A stretch of 64,000 nt of DNA. Origin: Cynocephalus volans (lineage: Eukaryota > Chordata > Mammalia > Dermoptera > Cynocephalidae). Under the pieces are notes generated by a model. It ran no database searches. It saw only the letters and a list, made by a program, of their open reading frames with translations, and had not been told where the DNA came from. Of the stretch, positions 1 to 13,300 are shown piece after piece. The DNA is taken from positions 69,236,501 to 69,300,500 of the forward strand of contig NC_084466.1 in the NCBI RefSeq assembly GCF_027409185.1, read 5' to 3'. Made by a program: the position numbers and the translations under genes. How positions within the stretch are numbered: the first letter of the stretch is position 1; each line of letters opens with the position of its first letter.

Positions 1-427
1 TCATCCCTGCCAACTTCTCTCTCCTCTAGGGCATGGCCAGGCGGTAGATGACTTTTAAAAACCCCTAGAGAAACAGCACAGTTTCTAACAGTAGGCTTTC
101 CAGATCTTTTCAAAATCTCCCTTTTCCGAAACCCACAAAACAGGCCCTTCCTCATTCTCCTCCCCAGGCCCACCCACCTCGCAAAGGGAGCAGACTGGGA
201 CAGGTATGCTTCTGTCGGCTTCTTGCCACCCAGGTCACCAGGACATGCATGACTCTCCATACCAGAAGGCACTGCTCCTCCCTGAGAAGGAGGCGAAGTA
301 GCTCTTTCTAGCTACGAGCAGTTTACAATCCTCCAAGCTCCCAGCTGGCCTTCAGTGTCTTGCTCAGACCAGGGAAGGGAAACACAATAATAATCTGCTA
401 TGATAATAACATAGAAATATATAAGAT

Positions 428-475
428 ATGTGTGTGTGTGTGTATATGTGCATATATATATATATATATATATAA
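428..475. repeat. (TG)n(TA)n microsatellite
   Basis: About eight TG units followed after a short break by about twelve TA units. Confidence 0.95.
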
Positions 476-1149
476 ATCTGTTTTTAAAAGAACGGAAATT
501 AGAGAATTCCAGAGAGGTTTAGTGACTTCTCCAGTGTCCCAGCAAGTCCATATAAAGTGGAAAACAGATGGCAAATCTCCCTCTTCTTGAATCATTAAAC
601 CATGCTGAGTCCCGACTAATGCCAAGGGAGTAGAAATGTATCCCACTGTTTGCAAGTCATTGTTCCCTCGGTGAACATAATGCCAGTTGCTCCTTGCCCA
701 GTTCATACAGACCCAATCACAAGCCTGTCATTAACACGTGAGTCAATGTCACGCTCCTGCCCATGAAGTCCTTTAGCACTCTGGGTTCCCCACCAAATTA
801 AGCAAAAAGCCCTCCTCAGCCTGGTGCAGTAGACTTCTTTTGGAGACACACCCATTCCCTCCCCTTAGGGGTCGGCCCTGCACGCATCCTTTTTATAACG
901 ACAACGAACACATAACTGAGTCTTTACCCTGGGCCGGGCACTGTGTTTGTCCCATGTGGCCTAGACCCCAAAGGCAGAGTGGACTGAGCTGGGGTGACAC
1001 CTGATCCAAGCCGTGCCAGCTGAACTGTCCCCCCACCTTCCCCCTGTTCTCAGGGTAGGATGCGTCACAGCACACCTGAGCCATATGCACAGAAAAGCAG
1101 AGGGGCTGCCTCCAGAGGGGAGAGGACAGGGTGGTTATGAAGACAGTCT

Positions 1150-1345
1150 GTGGACAACAGTCCCAGAGAACAAAGTGCAGCCTGGTTGCTGATGGCTCTC
1201 CTGTCCTCACCCAAAGCCACTGTGCCTCTGCCATTGAGTCCTGTGAGGGCTACCCTTGCAGCCCATTGATAAATGATTTTTGTTTCGTCTGCTTGAGTGG
1301 GTTCCTGTTACTTGTAACAAAACAATCCCTAAGACACTTGGCTTG
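1150..1345 (+). mobile_element. Degenerate LTR 3' end (MaLR/MLT-like)
   Basis: The block TTGAGTGGGTTCCTGTTACT followed by TGTAACAAAACAATCCCTAAGACA resembles a common MLT-type LTR ending, and resembles the block near 47200. The left limit is unclear. Confidence 0.4.
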
Positions 1346-2559
1346 TCCTAGCTAGAAAGTCCACCAGTTCTCCTGGGATAATCAGCTACCTTTTAAAATG
1401 AGAATGTCTCTGGAAAGATACAAAACAGGCATCGCTGAAAATGGCTAATGTGTGCTTTCAGTCATTCATATCTTAGTGTGAACCAATTCAGTAACTTTCT
1501 TTTCTTCTAAGACTTCCCGGCTATTATCAGGGACATTTAAGGGATTCAGGATTTTGATGAGAGAAGAGAGAGATTTTAGAGTATGGGCTCCCAGAGGAGG
1601 GCAGGCCTAGGTGTAGGGAAGGCACCTTCAGCTACTGGAAAATTTGCCCAAGGTTAGTCCTGTTCCCAGTAATAAGGAAAATAATTCATTATCATTATGA
1701 CTCATTAGTATTTTTAATTTACACAATGCCTTCCTTCCAAGGAACTCATTATGTCGATGGAGGTTCATTATGAGAAAGAGATTTGGGAGTGGAATTTATG
1801 TTGGACACAGTCTTCTAAATATGGCAACAAGGACGTTTATTACATGAGTACATGACTTGAAGCAAATCTCTCTCTATAAACTAATTAAGAAGGGATGTAA
1901 AACTGTGTCAAGCCTGGGTAATACTGAAGGAGAGATGCTGAGTGTTCTTAAAGCTTTGCTAAAACCACATTTCCATCCTCCAAATATGAAATTCATCATG
2001 CTCCTGAAATTATACAATATCTTGGTTATGATAGATTTTAATAGCATTAAAGGTAATTATTTTTTGATGAGAAAAATATATTGCAATTTGAAAATTTAGC
2101 ATAGGAAAACTGGTTGGAGTTTCTATTAAGAAACCGTCTAAGCCACTTTGAATTAAAGCCACTTTGGTTAGTAGCCAGTGGGTTATGTACTTCCCAACTG
2201 TGCTATCTGCCAGAGAAAATCATTGTCCTTCTATCCCAGGGAAGCTCCTGGTGCAGATCTTAAAGCAGCAGACAGTTGCACTGGTGAATACCATTTGGTA
2301 CTTCTTTAGAACAGTAATAAAAACCTCCCATAGTGAGCCCGGGGTACTCACACCTGACTTTACAAATTATATGAAGATGATTTCAAAGATCGTAGTACCT
2401 GAGGAAGCCAGCAGGACAGAGCCCAGAGAAAGCAAGCCATTAGAAGGCATCAGAGGCATTGGCTCTCAAGGGGTATTCTTAGTTTGGGGTCAGAAAGTGG
2501 TGGCGGGGAGTCAGGTCTTCCCCCCTGCCTCCAACCTCAGCTCATCCCCTCTTGTCCCA

Positions 2560-3760
2560 TTCCATTTACTCAACAGGTATTGATCAAGGGCCTGCTAAAT
2601 GCCAGACCCGGTGCCAAGTGCAAGGCCCCAGAGTGAAGGCTCCCTGCCCACACAGTGCTCACCAGGCGTCACCAGGCACTGCCATGTCATTATGTGGCTA
2701 TGTACCTGCACCCTCTACCAACAGAAGCAAAGACTGCTATGAGTGAGGGGCAGAGCAGGAGGTCTGGTGGTGTCAGGGCCCGAATTAAAAATGAAGAGAC
2801 ATTTCAGCTAAGATTTAGAGGCAGGAATAAGTGGGCAGATGGGTGGAGAGGGTTGGGGAGGACACCACGTGTTGCTGGCCTGGAGCACTGGCTATGCAGA
2901 GACCCGAGGCTGGGGCTCAGCCAGGCTGTGCCACAGAAGTAGGGTGTGGGGAGGCTGGGGCCTCAAGTGACAACGCCAAAGACACTCGATGTGCATGAAA
3001 CCCAGGGATGAATTTAAGCAAGATGAAACAGATCTGTCCATATATGGATCACGCTGTTGCTTTATGGAGGCAGCTTCTGGCAGGGAGGCAGGCATGAGGG
3101 GGCACAGCGAGCCCTCGTGTTATGACACTCTGTCATGGTGACCGAGGAGGCTTGGGCAGAGTGGTAGCGGTGGAGTTGAAGAGAAGGGACAGATTGGAGA
3201 CATGTCGTGGGAGTGACCCAAAGGCATGATAATTGACTGGATATGGGGTGGGGGGAAGTGTCCAGGAGGAACAAGCGGTGGACGTGAGGCCAGCTGCCAT
3301 GTGGGATGACTAAAGGAGGCGAAGATCGTGAGGGAAGTCAAGGCCTCAGTTTTGTGCGTTCTGAGTTAGAGGTGTTTGAGATCTGGACTAGGAGCTCAGA
3401 AGAGCGATCTGGGCTGGAGACCCCGAGGAGCCAGGGCACACGAGGCATCTGGGGCCATGGGCAGGGGTGACAACCTGGCAGAGAGTGCGTGGAAAGCGAG
3501 GAGAGGAGGGCCCAGGAGGAGGCTAGGAGGAGCGCCAACGTGCCAGCCACGTGGAGAAGTTGCAGCCAGCTCGGAGGCTGAGGAGGAAGGAGCCAGCGAG
3601 GACAGCCACACCTCAGAGGGCGGAGGTGCAGAGCGCAATGGGGAGTGCGCCGGGGAGCGGAGGATGGGAACGGAGGCGTGCTCTCCGCATTAGGCGCTGT
3701 CATGTCATAACCAGTGACCTCAGCAAGTCAGTCGCCAGTGGTTGGGGAGAACACCAGACT
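2560..3760 (-). mobile_element. L2 LINE fragment with relic reverse transcriptase
   Basis: Plus strand follows the antisense L2 3' region: TACTCAACAGGTATTGATC, a CATTTCAGCTAAGATTTAG block, GATCTGGGCTGGAGA (antisense of the conserved YADD-downstream part) and AGTGACCTCAGCAAGTC. Read on the minus strand these correspond to a CR1/L2 reverse-transcriptase region broken by many stops and indels. It is a dead, very old copy; boundaries are approximate. Confidence 0.6.
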
Positions 3761-4584
3761 GCAGTGGGTGGTAGAAGGCACAGGAAGTGGGCAGCTGGCT
3801 GTGGAGGCACCATGGAGGCCATGCCGCAGGCTGGTGCAGCGAACTGTGTTTCTGACATAAGGGACTGGGCAGCCCCTGTTGTTGCACCAGTGATGGGCTC
3901 CTGAGACAGATGAAAGAAGCTGCTTTTCAGCAGGGAGAACCCAAGTGGGCACTTGAGCCTCAGCTCATTAAAAGGACAAAGGTGCTTAGCTGGGATTTTG
4001 TTTTTAAAACTCCCCACATGAGTGCACTCCTTATAAAACACTCACCAAATCCCAGCCAGATAATCAGTTCAGGTCCTGGGTCCACAGGACAACTTCGGAT
4101 GTGGCCAGGAGACACAGAAGAGCAGTCACCACAAAGCCCAGAGAGGGCTCAGACCTGTCTGGGAAAAGGAGCGGTGGGCAGGGGGTGGGGACCACAAAAC
4201 GTGGCCCAGAAAACTCCACGAGACTTTGTGTTTCATTAAAGGCAGCCTCAATAGCTGGCAGAAACCAAAAGCTGATAGGCAAATGATCTCCAACTTCTGA
4301 ATAATTCTCTCTCCTGAGTTCCCCAGTGCAGTTTGAGACCAAGAGTCTCTCCAGGGCTTAAAGGTCCTTCTAGGGGTCAAGGAGGCTCCCACTTGTGGTT
4401 TGTGGAGCTCCAGACCCCAGTTGCCTCCCCTGTGATCTCAAATCTGTCCCCTGCCAAGCTTTAGGGAACACAGTCCTCCTTTGGGAAGGTACCCAAAAAG
4501 AATCATCATAAACAATCTGCTTCTCTCTAAGACATGGACTCACTACATGCCAGGCTTGTGCTGAAAGTTACAATGCTTTCCCTT

Positions 4585-5125
4585 CTTTTTTTCTGTCTCA
4601 TATATATATGAAAAAATATATATTTTACATATAGTAAAATTCTTTATGCATGTGTACACAATTCTATGAGTTTTGACAAATGCATTATATTTGACCCTAT
4701 GCATTAGGCTATGGTGTGATTCAGAACAGTTCCATCACCCCAAACACCCCTCATAGTCACTCACATTCCCGCTGTAATAACACCCTCCTCCCACCCCAAA
4801 CCCCCACAGCCACTCATCTCTTCTCAGTCCCCATAGGTTTGCCTTTTCCAGAATGTCCTATAAATGGAATCATATAGGCATACCCTTTTGAGTCTAGCTT
4901 GACTTTCACCAATGCATTTAAGATCCATCCACATTGTTACTTAGGTCAGTATTTTGTTCCTTTTTTATTACGGAATAGCATTCCATTGTATGGAAGTGCC
5001 ATAGTTTATCTATGTATCAGCTGAAGGATATCAGGGCTGTTCCCAGTCTGGGGTGACTATGAATAAAGCAGCCACAAATATTTGTGTGAACACAAGTTAT
5101 TTCTGTTGGGTAAATAACTTAAAAC
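4585..5125 (-). mobile_element. L1 3' fragment (L1M-type)
   Basis: Plus strand reads the antisense L1 3' region: AATGTCCTATAAATGGAATC, CCACATTGTTACTTAGG, GCATTCCATTGTATGGA and ATGAATAAAGCAGCCAC. Orientation is the same as DHRS12. Confidence 0.75.
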
Positions 5126-5269
5126 TCTTTCTTTAATCTTCGCCTCTGACCTATAAAAGTATCATTATTCCCATTTTGTAGAATGGAAAAGTAAAGCTTG
5201 GGGAGGTTTACACAATTTGCACGTAGTCACATAACTGGGGGAACTGGACTACAGACCCAGTCACTCATC

Positions 5270-5690
5270 AGCTCAGTTCAGCCAATGGGGATGGAGCCCC
5301 TCCCAAGAGCCAGGCAGAGTCTGCCCTCGAGGATCCATGCTCTGTGCAAGAGACCAGCCTGTCAGCAGATGGTGTGTACTGTTCTACGACAGGCACACAG
5401 AAGGGGCTACGGGAGCCCAGGGGAGGAGCACCGACCGACCAGGCTCTGGGAGGGGGAGGGTGCCAGGTGTGTCACAGAGGAGTGGTGAAAGTTACAGGTG
5501 GGACGTTTCAGATAGAAGAGAAACAGGAACAAAAGCATAGAGGTAGGGCTGCTGGTGTCAGGTTCCAAAAATGAGAGCTGACTGCTAGAGGATCCTTGTA
5601 GGAAAATAATGGGAAACACGTTTGGACAGGTAGGTGGGGTCGTCTAACAAAGAACTTCAATTCCAGTTAGGGAATTTGGATGTTAAAACA
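5270..5690 (-). mobile_element. L2 LINE fragment
   Basis: Shows worn L2-antisense blocks such as GAGGATCCATGCTCTGTGC, GGAGCCCAGGGGAGGAGCA and ACGTTTCAGATAGAAGAG. Boundaries are approximate. Confidence 0.45.
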
Positions 5691-6174
5691 ATATTAGCTG
5701 ACATTTCTGCAGTACTTAGTATTTCCTAGGTACTGCGCCTCTCTGGGAATCTTGAAGGTTGTGAGCTGGAAGGAGGTCTGAGAAGTACATGGGTGGAGCT
5801 CAGGGTAAAGGCCACTGACAAGAATGGTTGGCAGCAAACACATCCGTGTCTGACGAGCTATTCTACTCTGGGGTTCTTTCCTCTGCTCTCCTCTGTGCTC
5901 CATACGCTCGCTCCCTTCGTGGATGGAAAGAGAACTTAGCTTATGGTTGCTGGAATGGTTATGTGTCTAATTCCCTCACTAGTCCCCTCAGGAGTCCCTT
6001 TAATTTCTGAATCCTCATCACGGGCCACAGTGTCTGACATATAGGAGGACCTTCATAAATGTTTATGGAACAAATAAGACGCTTTTGTTCATTAAATATT
6101 TTGGTTAATAGTTACCAAATCAAACTCAGGTAACCCATTTCCAGAGAATCAGAACATAAAAAAATAAACCTTTG

Positions 6175-6562
6175 TGGTAGCTTAGTGTTCGACAATAATC
6201 CCTGCTAACCACCTCCACGGGAGTACACTTCCCTGACGCTTGATTTTGGGCTCTGTGCAATGACTTGCTTGGGTCAGTTGGATGCCAGTGGCAGTGAAGC
6301 AGGCAGGGGTTTGGAATTGCTTGTACACCTGGGCTTCTGCCACTGTCATGAGAACATACCCTGGCTGTCCTAATGGTCCAAGGAGGATGACAGACATTTA
6401 GAACATACTCCAGACCCAACCTGCTGCTTAGAGACATCTAGCTGAGCCCAGCTGAGATTAGCCCACCCCATGGACCTGCAGAAGAGTCAGCAAAAAATAT
6501 ATGCTTATTACATATGTCCCTGGAGTTGTTCGTTATATAGCAATGGCCAATGGATACAACCC
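6175..6562 (+). mobile_element. MLT1-like LTR fragment
   Basis: The right part carries the MLT1 pattern AGCTGAGCCCAGCTGAGA, then a GTT..ATATAGCAATGGCCAATGGATAC end, matching the family's usual 'cagcaatagctaactgatac' finish. The left limit is approximate. Confidence 0.55.
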
Positions 6563-6639
6563 TATACCAAAAATGCCCCAACTACAATTTTGCTGTCCTT
6601 TGTTTAGAAAGGTGAGTCACAGACTCTGGTTTCAGACTA

Positions 6640-6775
6640 CCTCTACCCCTCAGTCTCCTCATCTGTAAAATCTGTAAAACTGTTACGAGGATTCAATGAG
6701 GGAATCCGAGAAAGCATATGGTGTGGCCCCTGGCACATAGGAATTGCTCAGTGTGCTATTATTATGAAGCGTCCC
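6640..6775 (+). mobile_element. MIR 3' fragment
   Basis: GTCTCCTCATCTGTAAAATC, GGATTCAATGAGGGAATC and GGCACATAGGAATTGCTCAG. Confidence 0.7.
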
Positions 6776-8214
6776 TGTGTTGAACAGCACTGATCACTGG
6801 TGGGGGGATACACCAGTAGCAGAGAGTGCCACACAGCAGAATGTCAAGCGACATTTACTGTACACTGATGTATGTCCTTTCAAAATGACCTAGAGTGAAT
6901 TTCCCCACCTTCTGCCAAAGAGTTAAGGCACCACTGCCTGTTTATTACAGTCAATTAATCGGTGACGCAACTGTCCTGGTGGAGGTAGAATCAGTGTCCT
7001 CGTCTGTGTCCTGAGGTGTGAGAGAGGCTAAGATGCGGGTGAGAGTTTTAATCTGCTAACGCTGAACTGTGGCAGGCTGCCAGCAGGACACTCAGCTCAG
7101 CATTGCCTCCCTCTCATCTGTCTTCACTCCCCACAGACTCTTACTGCCACTGAATACTGACGGGCAAAACCTCTGCAACTGGAGAAGACCCAAAACCCAG
7201 GGCGAGAACAGTGACCACCAGAATCTGCCTCATGCAATCTCTTCACCTCCACATTCATCTCCCCTCCAGCCTACCCAGAGCAGCTCAGTTGTCCCACAGG
7301 ATAAATCATGAAAATTTCTCTGTGCCACAAAAGGTAAAGGGGAGTTATTCCAAACTTCATCCAATTCATATACTATGATGTCTCAACCAAGAGCCATGCT
7401 CAGGCGTAGTCTCTGAAGGTATCTCACATTTAACTAATGCGCCAGCTTCCAAACCCTTAGGATCTGGTGATAAATTGTGTGAATACGGGTGTTTGCACTA
7501 TCCTCAGAGTATCAGGAAACTACTGATGTTTGTCTGGGGATTGCAAATGTTTCTGGAGGCCTGAGTGAATCTCAGAAAATAGAAAACAACTTATCCCACA
7601 TTACATAATCAGGCCGGGAAAACATGTTTCATATTAAAAAAGCAGCCAGCAATTTCCCCGCCTCAGACAGAGGTCTGGGTTTTTCATTTGGCCCTGGACC
7701 TGCTTAAGAATGACAATATTTTAACCTCTCTGTATCTCCTCATCTCTCAAGCAAAGACACAGGAAGCTGCCCCCCGTGGCTGGCATGGCTCTTTGTATAC
7801 TGTACTGTGTCTTTCACTTGAGGGAGGATAAATAAATATCAAAGCGCAAGAATTATTATGCTTCTCAGAGAGGTTGGAAAGATCAATAAAATGTTTCTAG
7901 CACAAATAGGAAAGGAAAAGAAATACCAAGATCCTTAGAAGCAGGCTGGATCCATACAAAGGTATAATATAACCAGCTGTATAATCAAAAAGGCAGTCTC
8001 TTTAGAGTCTATCATGCCTGTCCATACGCTCAAGTAATGCAAAGGTCCTTCTAATCTTTACCACAAACCTTTGGGCTCCTCTAAGAAGTGCTCCCAGCCC
8101 CAGCTTGACCTCCCCTGGCATGTCTGGTCACCCCCCTCCCAGTACTCCTGAGCAATAACACAGTGACTAGGTTGAAGGAGGAGATGCTGGGGTTGTTGGA
8201 AGTGTGGGCTGTTT

Positions 8215-8435
8215 ATGAACGTGGCTGCGGAGCCAGTCAGACTTAGGTTCAAATTCTGGCTCTTCCACTTGACCTTGAGCAAGTTATATAACTTCTCTCA
8301 GTCTCAGTTTCCCCATCTGTAACATATGCCTCCATCACACGGTGGTCATGAGAGTTAAATGACAGATATACATATATATATATATATATATATCTGTACA
8401 TGTACATGTGTGCCCAGCACGCAGTAAACACTCAG
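8215..8435 (+). mobile_element. MIR, interrupted by (TA)n
   Basis: GGAGCCAGTCAGACTTAGGT, CCTTGAGCAAGTTATATAAC and CAGTTTCCCCATCTGTAAC match the MIR core. A CA(TA)n tract at 8365-8393 has grown inside it before the CCAGCACGCAGTAAACACTC end. Confidence 0.8.
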
Positions 8436-9475
8436 CAGAATTTTGTCAGATGGTAGGTGGGTGGGTGGGCAGCAGAACTGGCTTGATCGTCTGCAGTCAC
8501 ACAAAGCCCTGCACTTGGAAGGGCCCTGCATGTGGTTTAATGCACTGTGGCTGCTGTATTGAAATCCTTACTTTTGGAACACGAAGCCCTGCACTTTCAT
8601 TTGGTGCTGGGCTCCTGCTGAGTAGTCCCTGGGGGACCGGCTGTGGCACACTAGGAGTCTTTGCTGTCCTACAGAGACACAAGCCAAAACCCAGCAGGAC
8701 CCCACATTTTGGTACTTTTCGTAATTTCGGCAATGATAACACATTTGGAACAAAGTCAACAATGGAAATATTTTGTACTAAACCTGTGCCATTTCATAGC
8801 AAGCTTCCAGGTATTTGTTTTTAGAAATGCAACCTCACTACTGGGGAGAAAGCTTCCTCCCCACTCCTGAGGTTTCTTCTTCCTGTAGAGAGTATAATTA
8901 GGGTGATTCTGTCCTCGCTCAGCCCTTCCTCCCTCCATCCAGGGAGGAGAAACACTTTTCAATAGTAAATTTCATAAATTTGGGGACAATGAACTGGACG
9001 TGCTCAGCTCCGCTCCCCCTTTCTCCTCTTCCTGTGGTGGGAGAGGAGGAGAGTCCTAGGTGATGAAGTAGGTGAGTCTTTCTAATTCTGGGGTTCAATA
9101 TTAGGAAACCCATTTGGATCTCGCACTGAGCTGTGCCCTTCAACCAGCCTTATCAGTAACAACGGTGATATTCTGGCTGTCATTCGTTATTCCATAGTCT
9201 TACTCCTCAACTTGTTCAGTTCTTGGGTGGGAAGAAGGTTGCTATTTAATGGACATCATCAATGACCCCAACAACCATGAACCCCTGCCATCCACCTTGT
9301 GCCTTAGGACAATGCTTAATTAGAACCCCTCACTAAAAGCTTAATTTACTACATGGAAGGGGTATAGGTACTGGAGAGAGTCTTAGATTCATTGCATCTC
9401 CGAGCTGAAAGGCATCGAGATAACCTACCCCAAACCTGGTGGTTCAAGAAAAAGAAAATCCAAAGAGGTTCCTGG

Positions 9476-9662
9476 TACATTGCTTCTCAAACTCCAGTGT
9501 GCATCAGAATCATCTGGAAGGCTTGCTAAAAGAGATTAACTCTCAGCCTCATCCCAGAGTTTCAGATTCAGTAGGTCTGGGGGTGGGGACTGAGAATATG
9601 CACATCTACCACGTTCCCAGGTGCTGTTGCTGCTCTGGGAACCCCAGTTTGAGAACCAGTGG
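9476..9662. mobile_element. MER5-type hAT MITE
   Basis: Contains GCATCAGAATCATCTGG and AGATTCAGTAGGTCTGGGG, and ends CAGTTTGAGAACCAGTGG. Both inverted terminal parts are partly kept. Confidence 0.75.
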
Positions 9663-9960
9663 CCCAACATAAACGATTTCAGCCTGTTATTACAGAGCAG
9701 GAACCAGAGCCCAGCTACCCTGTGCTCTAGCCAAACACCTTTCTCGGTCCATCTTCTTGTCTAATGGTTGCGCCTTCCTCAGCCCTGGCTGGGATTCTCT
9801 TGGCTGCAGTTTTATATCTGCTCTCTCCACTTGAGCAGAACTTGCTCTCTTCTCCAAAATAATGTCTACAGTGAGGCTTGAGCCTAGAAAAAAAGGCTTT
9901 AACAATACTAAGTATTTCTGGCACTGGTATATGTTATAAGAAACATAAAAAGAGAGTGTG

Positions 9961-10079
9961 GTAGTTTTTTTTGTTTTGGGGGGGCTGTTTTTGGTGGCAG
10001 GCCAGTACAAGGATCAAACCCTGAACCTTGGCGCTACCAGGGCCACTCTCTAACCAAGGGAGCCTACTGGCCAGCCCCC
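9961..10079 (-). mobile_element. tRNA-Ile-derived SINE (CYN-like), monomer
   Basis: Read on the minus strand it has a tRNA-like body (GGCTGGCCAGTAGGCTCCC.. start, CCAAGGTTCAGGGTTTGATCC B box) followed by an A-rich tail. It is flanked by the direct repeat AGAGTGTG at 9953-9960 and 10080-10087, a target-site duplication. It lies in DHRS12 intron 5 in the same orientation as the gene. Confidence 0.85.
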
Positions 10080-10247
10080 AGAGTGTGTTTTACAAAGAAA
10101 AATTACTACAAGTGCGGATAAATTTAAAGAAAATATAATCATGCCAAAAAACCATTGATCAATTGGGTTTTTTTTGTTCCTTCTGTGATCCATCTATGTC
10201 AATGTTTATTTTGCTAAAAAACAAACAAGAAAACTTCTTGTACTTAC

Positions 10248-10329
10248 CCAGAGTATTGGTAGCAAAGTTTTTTTCAAGTCCATCTTCTGTGAGTTCTCTT
10301 TCATTGACCATGCAACCTGCATTATTGAT
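10248..10329 (-). CDS. DHRS12: DHRS12 coding exon 5 (NNAG motif)
   Basis: The 82-base exon encodes residues 123-149, INNAGCMV through NFATNTL, plus the first base of Gly150. NNAG (124-127) is the SDR structural motif, and N147 fits the catalytic-tetrad Asn. The acceptor is ATTTCTAG and the donor GTAAGT. It is the last DHRS12 exon I can find before the window edge. Confidence 0.94.
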
Positions 10330-13300
10330 CTAGAAATTATAGTTCCCGTTTCAAAATAAAGAAAAATAGGGCCAAAGGACCTTTTTCCAAACTCCACACC
10401 TCCACGCCACTGCCAACCCTGAGCTCTTTCCCAATATTTAAGTGACAGTGACAATTCTCTTCAACTGTTCCTTCACTTTAAACCCCTTCCAGGAAAATGC
10501 CAAACATGGAAATGTGCAAAGATCTCCAATTCAGAGGGCTCGACTAAGCAACCTAATTCACAAGAAAGTGCTCTGAGAATTTGTTCAGACCAGCACTGTC
10601 CACTATAAATATCTAATTTAAGTTTTCTAATAGCCACATTAAAAAGGTAAAAAGAAACAGGTAAAATTAATTTTAGTAATATATTTGATTTAGTCAACCA
10701 TATCCAAAATAGTATCATTTTAACATGCAATCAATGTAGAAAGTATTAATGAGATAGCATTTTTTTTTTCACACTAAGTCTCCGAAATCTGCTGATTTTT
10801 ACTCTTACACCACATCTCAATTTGGACTAGCTACATTTCAAATGCTCCATAGCCATAACGGACAGTGCAAGTCCAGACCTTGGCCCATGCGACACTGTGG
10901 AGCACATTGGAAACTATTTGTGTAGAAAAGCAGCTTAGCTCAAAGTGGAATATCTGGGAAGAGTAGAGTGGGCACCTTTCCACCTGAGTCCTCCCAGGGT
11001 CTCCTTGGAGTTTCACACTGATGAGGTTACTAAAAGATTTTGCTTGTCTGCAGCAGGTATTCTTTTGGACTAAGCTTTTTATTTTTCCCTGAGCTTCTAA
11101 TTTCAATATACCAATCCCCAAATCTGTAGGACTCAGGAATATAGATACACATGAAAAATGGAACATACTCCTCCTCCCTCAATACTTACCCAGTGGACGG
11201 CCCCTCCCTTTCCCCACAAACCTAACTAACATGCTGGGTCTCCTCTTGAATCCGATGAGTGAACTTGATTACACTTGATTAAACAGGCCCAACCATAAAG
11301 ATTCTTACTAAGATTTTCACATGAAGACACACACATACACATCCATCCACACCCATACAGACGAAAAATGCTCAAATATGAGATTTGTATTATATTTATG
11401 TTTACAAAGCTTACCAGAACGTGGAGTTTATGTTCCTGCTTGAAATTTTCAACAAATTTCCAGATTTTCTTGGGCTCAGATAAGTCCACAATGTGTAGAA
11501 AGATGTTCTAAATCAGAAAGCAAAAGATGTTGTAAATCGTTTTTTAAAAAAGATTAGCATTTTTTTTTAATATTAAAAGAATACAGGTACGTGGTTTTAA
11601 AAAATCAAATACTTTGGAATGATATAAAATGGAAAATAACAGCCCCACTCTTCAGAAGGAAACCATTGTTCACAGTTTCTTATGAATCATCTGGAAATAT
11701 TTTAAGCATATACTATATATACACACACAATATATGTTTTTAAGCTATATATATATACACACACACATATTTACATATATTTTTATTTATATATATCCTT
11801 TTCCCACACAAATAGGATCAGCTATACATTGTTCTACATCCTTCTTTTTCACTTAACAATGTCTTTTATTTTATTGTAGTAACAACACTTTTAAAAAAAC
11901 TTTATGTTATTGTGATAAGAACGCTTAACATGAGTTCTACCCTTTTAACAAAATTTTAAGGATACAGTACATTATGTTACTATAGGTACAATGTATGCAG
12001 CTGTCTTAGAGATTATACATCTTCCTAAATGAAGCTTTATGCCCATTGATTAGTAAGTCCCCACTTTCCTCTTCCCCCAGTTCCTGGCAACCACCATTCC
12101 ACTCTTTGATCCTATGAATTTGACTGTTTTAGATACTTCATACTCGTGTAAGAAAGATCATAGTCATTTGTCTTTCTGTGACTGGCTTATTTCACTTAGC
12201 ATAATGTCCTTAAGGTTCATCCATATCGTTGCATTTTGCAGAATTTCCTTCTTTTTTAAGGGTGAACAATATTTTATTGTATGTCTATACCACAGTCTCT
12301 TTATTTGTCTGCTGATGGGCATTTAGGTTGTTTCTACATCTTGGCTATTGTGAACAGTGCTTCAGTGAACTCGGGAGTGCTAATAGCTCTTCAGGATCCT
12401 GATTTCAATTCTTCTGGATAAATACCCAGAAGTGTGACTGCTGGAGCATATGGTAGTTCTATTTTTACTTTTTTAAAGAACCTCCATACTGTTTTCCATC
12501 GGGGCTGCACCATTTTGAATTCCCACAGTGTCCAAGGGTTCCAATTTCTCCACAGCCTCACCAACACTTGTTTTTTGGTTTTGGGGATTTTTTTTTTTTT
12601 TTTTTATTATAGCCATCCTGAAAAGTCTGAGGTGATATCTCATGGTGGTTTTGATTTGCATTTCCCTGATGACTAGTGATGTTGAGCATTTTTTCATATG
12701 TGTGTTGGCTATTCATATGTCTTCTTTGGAGAGATGTCTATTCAAGTTCCTAGCCCATTTTTCAATTGGGTTATTAGCTTTTTTTCCTATTGAGTTGTAG
12801 GATTAATAATATGTCTTGGAGATGTTTTCCTTATGCATAAACCTACCCTATTTCTTTTAATGGCTATATAACATACCCTCATGTGTATATGTCATAGTTT
12901 CCTGCTGCCAGTAATTTAGGGTTTTTCGTGAATATCTTGCTCTTAAGACAATATCTTAGGTACATCATAAATGTAAGATGACAGCATCCTCTGTGACCCT
13001 CAATCCTTGCTTATGAAGCTTGTCAATCTCTGCCCTGCACTACGGTTATCACTGAACACAGCTACCTCTCCCAAGAGACTTAGACTGCTCGATGTCTAAA
13101 GCCTCTCTTTCCCTTACGGTAAAACACACGGTCATACACATGGTGGATGATTAATGTACACTGGTTGTTTATACCTTTTCCTCTGTACCCAGCGCATGAA
13201 TCCAAACTCACATTTTAGTGAACGTGAGGATGTTCTCTCTGAGCTTCCGTGGCTGGGTGCGACTTATCACCAACCCAAGGCAGACATTCCTGAGCACTGA

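Larger units (their letters stand above)
1..10247 (-). other. DHRS12 intron 5 (cut by the window edge)
   Basis: No exon was recognised here; I looked for the expected next DHRS12 peptide (VYILTT..IPVLE) and for the YxxxK segment and did not find them. The stretch holds L2, L1, MLT-type LTR, MIR, MER5-type and SINE insertions listed separately, plus TG/TA microsatellites. Parts not assigned include about 1350-2500, 7000-8200 and 8450-9400, where I see nothing. Confidence 0.75.

Noticed and set aside
3338..3703. Frames in both strands around 3.3-3.7 kb
   Set aside because: They overlap the worn L2 reverse-transcriptase relic; no continuous domain.
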